Shown one piece after another: positions 6,109-10,602 of a DNA stretch of 10,602 bases (positions within the stretch are counted from its first letter, which is position 1; every line of letters starts with the position of its first letter). The position numbers and the translations under genes were made by a program. The notes beneath the pieces were generated by a model. That model had not been told where the DNA came from and ran no database searches. It saw only the letters and a list, made by a program, of their open reading frames with translations. Source of the DNA: Spirochaetota bacterium (lineage in GTDB: Bacteria; Spirochaetota; Spirochaetia; DSM-27196; PWMO01); contig JAAAOH010000274.1 of assembly GCA_009908925.1 (NCBI GenBank), forward strand, positions 1 to 10,602, given 5' to 3'.

Positions 6109-6495
6109 TATCCTGTTTTGACTGATCCTGTGCGACTCTCGATAGACGACTCCGATCTCGCGAAGGCGCTCGATGAGCTTGCCGTGGAGGCGCTGGATCG
6201 CCTGGACTTCGGCGTGGTCCGTATGGATCGTGCCGGGCAAGTGCTCGCCTATAACACGGCCGAGGCTGAGCTCTCGGGGCTTGCACCGACCGGCGTGGTA
6301 GGGCAGGATTTCTTCGTGCAGGTGGCACCGTGCACGAACAACTATCTCGTCGCGCAGCGCTTCAGGGACGAGGATGAGCTCGATGAGTCGATCGACTACG
6401 TCTTTACCTTCCGAATGCTTCCTACGCCGGTCAGGCTCCGCATGTTGAAGCGACCCGACTCCCCGCATCAGTACCTCGTCGTCCAACGGGCATGA
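6085..6495 (+). CDS. photoactive yellow protein (PYP)-like small PAS sensor
   Basis: A small stand-alone PAS protein, 136 residues from ATG 6085. It aligns, from my memory of the Halorhodospira PYP sequence, without gaps through the chromophore-attachment region (offset +14). The core reads FGVVRMD, VLAYNTAE, VVGQDFFVQVAPCTNN. Cys83 matches PYP Cys69, the thioester site for p-coumaric acid. Tyr56 and Glu60 match Tyr42 and Glu46, which hydrogen-bond the chromophore. Ser64 replaces Thr50 and Leu66 replaces Arg52. After a 3-residue deletion in the following loop, Tyr105, Phe107 and Met111 match Tyr94, Phe96 and Met100. The start is uncertain: none of ATG 6085, TTG 6118 or GTG 6130 has a well-placed ribosome-binding site (GGAGGA at 6095-6100 is too far from the later two). 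GTG 6130 gives 121 residues, nearest the 125 of PYP. The stop overlaps the next start by ATGA. PYP itself is a blue-light receptor; that this one binds the chromophore is inference. Confidence 0.8.
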   Translation: MRSRRTYTYPVLTDPVRLSIDDSDLAKALDELAVEALDRLDFGVVRMDRAGQVLAYNTAEAELSGLAPTGVVGQDFFVQVAPCTNNYLVAQRFRDEDELDESIDYVFTFRMLPTPVRLRMLKRPDSPHQYLVVQRA

Positions 6496-7733
6496 GCACG
6501 CGAAACTACGAGCAGTTGTTACAGTTTCTCTATCGCGTACCCGTCGGGTTGATCGAAATCGACGGGCGGGGAGAGATTCGGCTCATGAACGCCTATGCCT
6601 CCCAGGTGCTCATGCCCGTCTCCGGGCCCTCCTGGACGGCCAATCTCTTCGACATACTCTCCCCTTATGCTCCGGAGTTCTCTTCACACATCGCCCGGCA
6701 CCAGGGCGCTTTCGGCACGGTCATCTCGAACGAGCGCACCAAACTACTGGACAGCTGGTACGCGGTGACCGTGGAGCGCCTCGATGAAGACTCATACATG
6801 GTGGCCCTCCGGGATGTAACCGACGAGGTCGAGCGGGAGGAGCGCCTTCAGTTCGTCATCACCCAGGAGGCGGAACAACGCGGGCGCATGGAGATAGCCG
6901 GAAGCGTCCTCCATGATATCGGGAACGCCCTCGGCGGGCTCTCGACCAAAGTTGCCCGCCTGCTTGCGGAATCGAGCTGGCGCGAGGTGACCGAGCTCAA
7001 GCGCCTGGAGGTGCTCGTGGAGGACCAACGTGAACCGCTCGCTCGTGCGCTCGGTGCGGAGCGGCAGGCTGCGCTGTCGACGTTTCTCGCGGAGCTCGTG
7101 ACCAGTCTCGAGGGGCGCGGTGACGAGGTCCGCACCACCGCCGAAGAAATGGCGCAGACCCTCGAGCATGTATCGGAGACCCTGTCTCTGCAGCGCCAGT
7201 ACGCGCAGGAGTGGGCGGGAGGCGCTCGCGCCCCGGTTCATCTGATGCGGTTGATCGAGGACGCGGTTGCGATGCAGCGCTCTGGTTTCGAGAAGCGGGG
7301 CGTTGAGCTGTCACGCAGTTATCCTGATGCCACAGTGCTCGTCGCGGGAGATCGGACCAAACTGGTGCGGGTATTCGTCAATCTGGTGAAGAACGCGTTA
7401 GAGTCCTTCGACGAGCTCGAGCGAAGCGAGGCTGATCCGCCGGCTATCCACATCAGTGTTGAGTGCGCGGACACCCCGGAGGGACGCAGGGCGCGGGTTC
7501 TGGTGACGGACAACGCGGCGGGCTTCGACGTTGCGCCCCGCTCGCTCACCGAGGATGAACGGAGTACCGAAAAGGCCGGCGGCAGCGGTATGGGCCTCTA
7601 CGCGGCCCGGCATATCGTCGACGCGCATGAGGGCGAGCTCTTCCTCGATAGCGACGGCGCGGGGCAGGGTGCGACGGCGACCGTTGTGCTTCCCGTGGTG
7701 GCCGCGGAGTCGAAAACAGGAGACGGCTCATGA
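6492..7733 (+). CDS. PAS-domain sensor histidine kinase
   Basis: A 413-residue kinase without membrane segments, so probably cytoplasmic. Residues ~5-115 form a PAS domain (LYRVPVGLIEIDGRGEIRLMN, ending in MVALRDVTDEVE) that runs into a coiled linker. The phospho-acceptor region is unusual: RMEIAGSVLHDIGNALGG, with His141 followed by Asp142 and Asn145. It resembles kinases with an LHNIGN-type H box rather than the usual H-E/D-x-R/K-x-P-L. A long helical stretch (~150-245) follows. The ATP-binding domain has the N box FVNLVKNALES (Asn301), the G1 box VTDNAAGFD (Asp340) and the G2 box GGSGMGLYAARHIVD (363-377). It should autophosphorylate His141. The start ATG overlaps the stop of the PYP-like gene and the stop overlaps the next start, both as ATGA, so the three proteins are probably made in step. 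The PYP-like protein is the obvious candidate input and the next protein's receiver the candidate target. Confidence 0.87.
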   Translation: MSTRNYEQLLQFLYRVPVGLIEIDGRGEIRLMNAYASQVLMPVSGPSWTANLFDILSPYAPEFSSHIARHQGAFGTVISNERTKLLDSWYAVTVERLDEDSYMVALRDVTDEVEREERLQFVITQEAEQRGRMEIAGSVLHDIGNALGGLSTKVARLLAESSWREVTELKRLEVLVEDQREPLARALGAERQAALSTFLAELVTSLEGRGDEVRTTAEEMAQTLEHVSETLSLQRQYAQEWAGGARAPVHLMRLIEDAVAMQRSGFEKRGVELSRSYPDATVLVAGDRTKLVRVFVNLVKNALESFDELERSEADPPAIHISVECADTPEGRRARVLVTDNAAGFDVAPRSLTEDERSTEKAGGSGMGLYAARHIVDAHEGELFLDSDGAGQGATATVVLPVVAAESKTGDGS

Positions 7734-9307
7734 ATGAGCAACTGAACACGAGAATACTGGTTATTGATGATGAGGAGGCCATTCGCGACAGCTTCCGCGA
7801 AATACTTCTGCCGAAAGCACGCGACTACAGCGGCCTGAGTGATGCCAGTGACTCCCTGTTCGGGTCCTCGGGACCGGTGTCACGCGGCACCGAGCTCTTC
7901 GACTTCAAGCTCGACGAGGCGGTCGACGGGGAGTCCGGGGTGGAGAAGGTGCGGAAGGCGGTATCCACCGGAGTACCCTATGCGGCGATCTTCGTGGACA
8001 TGCGTATGCCGGGTCGTGACGGTCTCGAGACGGTGCAGCAGATCCGTGAAATGGACGGCAGGGCGGAGATCATCTTCATAACCGCCTACAGCGACCATTC
8101 CATCGAAGAGGTGGTCGACCGCGCCGGCGCGAATGTCGGCTACCATACCAAGCCTTTCGCACCCGAGGAGATCCGCCAGCTCGCCACCAAAGCCGTATAC
8201 GAGTGGAACAAGACCCGCAATCTCGAAAGTCTGATCACCATCATCTCCGATTTGCGGGCAACGCAGTCCCAGCTCGATCTGCTTCTGAACAACGTACTCC
8301 ATCAGGTTGCCGAGCTCGTGGGTTCGGGATCCGCACTCATCGCGTTTCGCGGGCAGGATTCGCGGTACCGCAAGCATATCGGTATCGGTCGCCTCGCCGA
8401 TGAAGGTGTGGCCGAGAAGTATCTCAGCACGCTCCCTCAGGTGCCTGAGGGTGAAGTCGTGCAGGGCGATGAGTCGATCTACTTCCCGATGGACAAGTAT
8501 GGCGTGGTTGCTCTCTTCGAGAACAGCGAGCGCGCGCTCAACAACGATCGGGTCTACATGGTTCGCCTCTTTCTCGAGCAGGCCGCGCAGGCCATCGATA
8601 ATGCCGAGCTGCAGGAAGAGCTCATCCGAAACGAGAAGCTCTCGGCGGTGGGGCAGGGAATAAGCATGGTCGCACACGACCTCCGGTCACCCCTCGGCAA
8701 CATCATCTCACTCGTTGAGCTCGTGAAGATGAGCGACGACGAGCCCGAAGAGGTGCCACGCTACCTCGAGCTGATAAAGCAATCCGCCGAGAATGCTGCG
8801 ACCATTGTCACGGATATTCTCGACTTCACGCGCAACACCGAAGTCGAGAAGCAACGGGTAGAGGCGAGTCAGGTCATACGACGCGTCGTGGACGATGCCG
8901 CCCGACGGGACACCGAGAAACAGGTCCGGATCGAGGCACGTGATTCCGAGGGGGTCGAGGTGCTGTGCGACTTCAGCAAGATGCAGCGGGTCCTCTCGAA
9001 CCTCGTGCGGAACTCCGCCGAGGCTCTCACGAACGCCGGTGTCGCTGATCCGGTAGTGTCCATCGGTGCGGAGACCCGTGATGATGTGACTCACTTCGTG
9101 GTCTCGGACAACGGACCGGGGCTGCCGGAGGAAGTTCGCAGCCGGCTGTTCGTGCCGTTCGTGACCCAGGGCAAGCATGGCGGTAACGGGCTGGGGCTTG
9201 CGATCGTGAAGCGGTTCGTGGACGCGCACGGGGGCACGATCGAGGTGGACACCGGCGAGGGCGGCACCACCTTCGATATCGCACTGCCGACTACAGAATG
9301 TGCTTGA
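7730..9307 (+). CDS. receiver / GAF-like / histidine kinase fusion protein
   Basis: A 525-residue cytoplasmic phosphorelay protein. Residues ~8-150 are a receiver domain: acidic pair Asp13/Asp14, phospho-acceptor Asp90 (in FVDMRMPGRDG), Thr118 and Lys141 (in TKPF). About 76 residues separate the acidic pair from Asp90, against roughly 40 in ordinary receivers, so an insertion of ~35 residues (about 27-62) sits after helix 1. Residues ~165-305 look like a GAF domain between helical linkers. Residues ~305-375 hold a standard H box, MVAHDLRSPLGNI, with His316. The ATPase domain follows: N box NLVRNSAEAL (Asn428), G1 box SDNGPGLPEE (Asp460) and G2 box GGNGLGLAIV (484-493). ATG 7730 has AGGAGA 6 bases upstream and overlaps the previous stop as ATGA. 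The receiver comes first, so an upstream kinase probably controls this kinase; its own target is not in the window. The last 17 bases overlap the convergent transporter gene. Confidence 0.88.
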   Translation: MNEQLNTRILVIDDEEAIRDSFREILLPKARDYSGLSDASDSLFGSSGPVSRGTELFDFKLDEAVDGESGVEKVRKAVSTGVPYAAIFVDMRMPGRDGLETVQQIREMDGRAEIIFITAYSDHSIEEVVDRAGANVGYHTKPFAPEEIRQLATKAVYEWNKTRNLESLITIISDLRATQSQLDLLLNNVLHQVAELVGSGSALIAFRGQDSRYRKHIGIGRLADEGVAEKYLSTLPQVPEGEVVQGDESIYFPMDKYGVVALFENSERALNNDRVYMVRLFLEQAAQAIDNAELQEELIRNEKLSAVGQGISMVAHDLRSPLGNIISLVELVKMSDDEPEEVPRYLELIKQSAENAATIVTDILDFTRNTEVEKQRVEASQVIRRVVDDAARRDTEKQVRIEARDSEGVEVLCDFSKMQRVLSNLVRNSAEALTNAGVADPVVSIGAETRDDVTHFVVSDNGPGLPEEVRSRLFVPFVTQGKHGGNGLGLAIVKRFVDAHGGTIEVDTGEGGTTFDIALPTTECA

Positions 9308-10031
9308 GGAACTTCTGGGTGCGCTCGTGGTCGGCGTTGTCGAAGAGCTCGGACGGTGCCCCGGTCTCCACGACCCGCCCCTCGTCCATGAAGACGACCG
9401 TGTCCGCTGCCGCGCGGGCAAATCCCATCTCGTGGGATACAACCAGCATGGTCATCCCCTCTCTCGCCAGGTCCAGCATGACGTCGAGGACCTCTTTGAT
9501 CATCTCGGGGTCGAGTGCGGAGGTCGGCTCGTCGAAAAGCATCACCTTGGGGTCCATGGCCAGGGCACGGGCAATTGCCACGCGCTGCTGCTGTCCACCG
9601 GAGAGGTGGCGCGGGTAGGTATCGGCCTTGTCGGCGAGCCCGACGCGCGCGAGAAGCTCCCGGGCACGCGGCTCCGCCTTGTCGCGGGATACGTGTTTCA
9701 CCGATCGCGGCGCGAGGGTGATGTTATCGAGGGCGGTGAGGTGAGGGAAGAGGTTGAAGTCCTGAAAGACCATCCCCACCTCCTCGCGGATCTTCCGGAT
9801 ATCCCCGTGGGGATCCGTCACGCTGTCGTTGTCGATCCAGATCTCGCCGCCTGTGAGAGTCTCGAGACGATTCACGCAGCGAAGCAGGGTGCTCTTGCCG
9901 CTACCCGAGGGGCCGATCACCAGAACCACCTGCCCGGCCTTTACGTCGAAGCTTACCCCGCGCAGGGCTTCCACGTTTCCGAATACCTTCTGCGCGTTCT
10001 TTATACGTACTCTAGCTTCCGCTTCGGCCAA
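9291..10031 (-). CDS. polar amino-acid ABC transporter ATP-binding protein (GlnQ/HisP type)
   Basis: A 246-residue ATPase of the polar amino-acid uptake family, which powers import of amino acids such as glutamine, histidine or glutamate from a periplasmic binding protein. All motifs are intact: Walker A GPSGSGKST (40-48), Q loop Gln90 in VFQDFNLFPHLTALDNI, signature LSGGQQQR (143-150), Walker B VMLFDEPTSALDP (163-175, catalytic Glu168) and H loop His200. The length is normal for the family. The start is TTG at 10031, supported by GGAGG 6 bases upstream; it overlaps the end of the permease gene by 20 bases, so translation is probably coupled. The substrate cannot be read from this subunit. 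The 3' end runs 17 bases into the oppositely oriented kinase gene, and I see no terminator there. Confidence 0.95.
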   Translation of the reverse strand: MAEAEARVRIKNAQKVFGNVEALRGVSFDVKAGQVVLVIGPSGSGKSTLLRCVNRLETLTGGEIWIDNDSVTDPHGDIRKIREEVGMVFQDFNLFPHLTALDNITLAPRSVKHVSRDKAEPRARELLARVGLADKADTYPRHLSGGQQQRVAIARALAMDPKVMLFDEPTSALDPEMIKEVLDVMLDLAREGMTMLVVSHEMGFARAAADTVVFMDEGRVVETGAPSELFDNADHERTQKFLKHIL

Positions 10032-10602
10032 GACGATCCTCCATGATTCCGACGAGCTTCGAAAAGAACAGGGTCAGCACGAGATACATGAGTGCCACGA
10101 TGGTGTAGGTCTCGAAATATTCGAAGCTCGTGGAGGCGAACTCGCGACCGCGACGGAGCAGGTCGGAGACTGCGAGAATGGACACCAGCGAGGAGTCCTT
10201 CAAGAGCGCGATGAACTCGTTTCCCACCGGCGGCAGGATGGTACGTATCGTCTGCGGCAGGATCACCCGGCGCAGCGCCTGCCCGCGATTCATGCCGAGG
10301 GCGAGCGCGGCCTCCATCTGTCCCTTGGGTATCGAGGAGATCCCCGCGCGAAAGATCTCGCCCATGTAGGCTCCGTAGCAGACCGACATGGCAATGATGG
10401 CCGCGAGCAGTCGCGGCACCTGCACGAAGGCTCCGAGCGCGTAGTAGATGTAGAACAGCTGCACCAGCAGCGGGATGCCGCGGATCACCTCCACGTAGAC
10501 CGTGGCGATTCGATTGATGATGGTGTTCCGCGAGATCCGGCCGAGGCCGGTGATGAGCCCGATGACGAGGGCGATCACGATGGAGATCACCGTCACCTGA
10601 AA
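10012..10602 (-). CDS. polar amino-acid ABC transporter permease (HisM/GlnP type), cut by the window edge
   Basis: The C-terminal ~196 residues of a permease that partners the ATPase downstream. The frame is open to the right edge (the first visible residues are F-Q-V-T-V-I-S-I), and the family's usual first segment, ending in a Thr-Leu-rich helix, is missing, so the true start lies outside the window; the GTG at 10596 is internal. Visible parts are the first membrane segment ending GLITGLGRIS, then VEVIRGIPLLVQLFYIYY (the RG-P-L-Q family motif), a further hydrophobic segment and the EAA loop MEAALALGMNRGQALRRVILPQ, which contacts the ATPase. The EFIALLKDSSLVSILAVSDLL stretch and a last membrane helix follow. 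Both subunits would sit in the inner membrane. The periplasmic binding protein gene is probably further right, outside the window. Confidence 0.93.
   Translation of the reverse strand, partial: FQVTVISIVIALVIGLITGLGRISRNTIINRIATVYVEVIRGIPLLVQLFYIYYALGAFVQVPRLLAAIIAMSVCYGAYMGEIFRAGISSIPKGQMEAALALGMNRGQALRRVILPQTIRTILPPVGNEFIALLKDSSLVSILAVSDLLRRGREFASTSFEYFETYTIVALMYLVLTLFFSKLVGIMEDRLGRSGS
10038..10042 (-). promoter_or_regulatory. Shine-Dalgarno site supporting the TTG start at 10031
   Basis: GGAGG on the minus strand lies 6 bases before TTG 10031, inside the end of the permease gene. It justifies a rare TTG start for the ATPase. Confidence 0.75.

Noticed and set aside
7880..8677. Long minus-strand open frame opposite the receiver-kinase gene
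   Set aside because: Antisense to conserved receiver and kinase motifs; no recognisable domain.
9300..10046. Plus-strand open frame opposite the ABC ATPase gene
   Set aside because: Antisense to a gene with every ABC motif intact; its translation resembles the usual complement of such a gene.
1..10602. tRNA, rRNA, CRISPR arrays, insertion sequences
   Set aside because: No cloverleaf-like segment, regular spaced repeats, transposase or terminal inverted repeats were seen on reading either strand.

Overview
The window is a GC-rich stretch, densely packed with genes, from a Gram-negative bacterium. Four things suggest a diderm: Sec-type signal peptides, a periplasmic SurA-like isomerase, a CsgG/FlgO-type surface protein and a polar amino-acid ABC importer. 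A free-living spirochaete is my best guess, from the mix of a PEGA-containing CsgG-like protein, a PF09818 ABC-class ATPase and an amylase-like protein. No ribosomal or other phylogenetic marker is present, so this placement is weak. I saw no tRNA, rRNA, CRISPR array, transposase or integrase.

Layout. (1) 1-1650, minus strand: a tight run of a DUF1820 protein, a YihY/BrkB membrane protein and the N-terminal part of a possible GH13-like sugar enzyme that runs off the left edge. (2) 1780-4770, plus strand: a secreted CsgG/FlgO-like protein with a PEGA domain, then a 578-residue ABC-class ATPase. (3) 4770-5966, minus strand: a secreted parvulin-type peptidyl-prolyl isomerase with a clear promoter and a clear intrinsic terminator. 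(4) 6085-9307, plus strand: a three-gene signalling operon joined by two ATGA stop/start overlaps. It encodes a small PAS protein that resembles photoactive yellow protein (PYP), a PAS histidine kinase and a receiver-GAF-like-histidine kinase. (5) 9291-10602, minus strand: the ATPase (GlnQ/HisP type) and the end of the permease of a polar amino-acid ABC importer. This block converges on the signalling operon and overlaps it by 17 bases.

The most interesting element is the signalling operon. The small PAS protein aligns without gaps to PYP from the fold start through the chromophore-attachment region. It keeps the equivalents of Cys69, Tyr42 and Glu46 and sits, translationally coupled, ahead of two kinases. 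A simple model is that the PYP-like protein senses light or another ligand, acts on the PAS kinase, and the signal passes to the receiver domain of the third protein, whose kinase relays it elsewhere. No output domain and no chromophore-synthesis gene lies in the window, so both the stimulus and the target are open.
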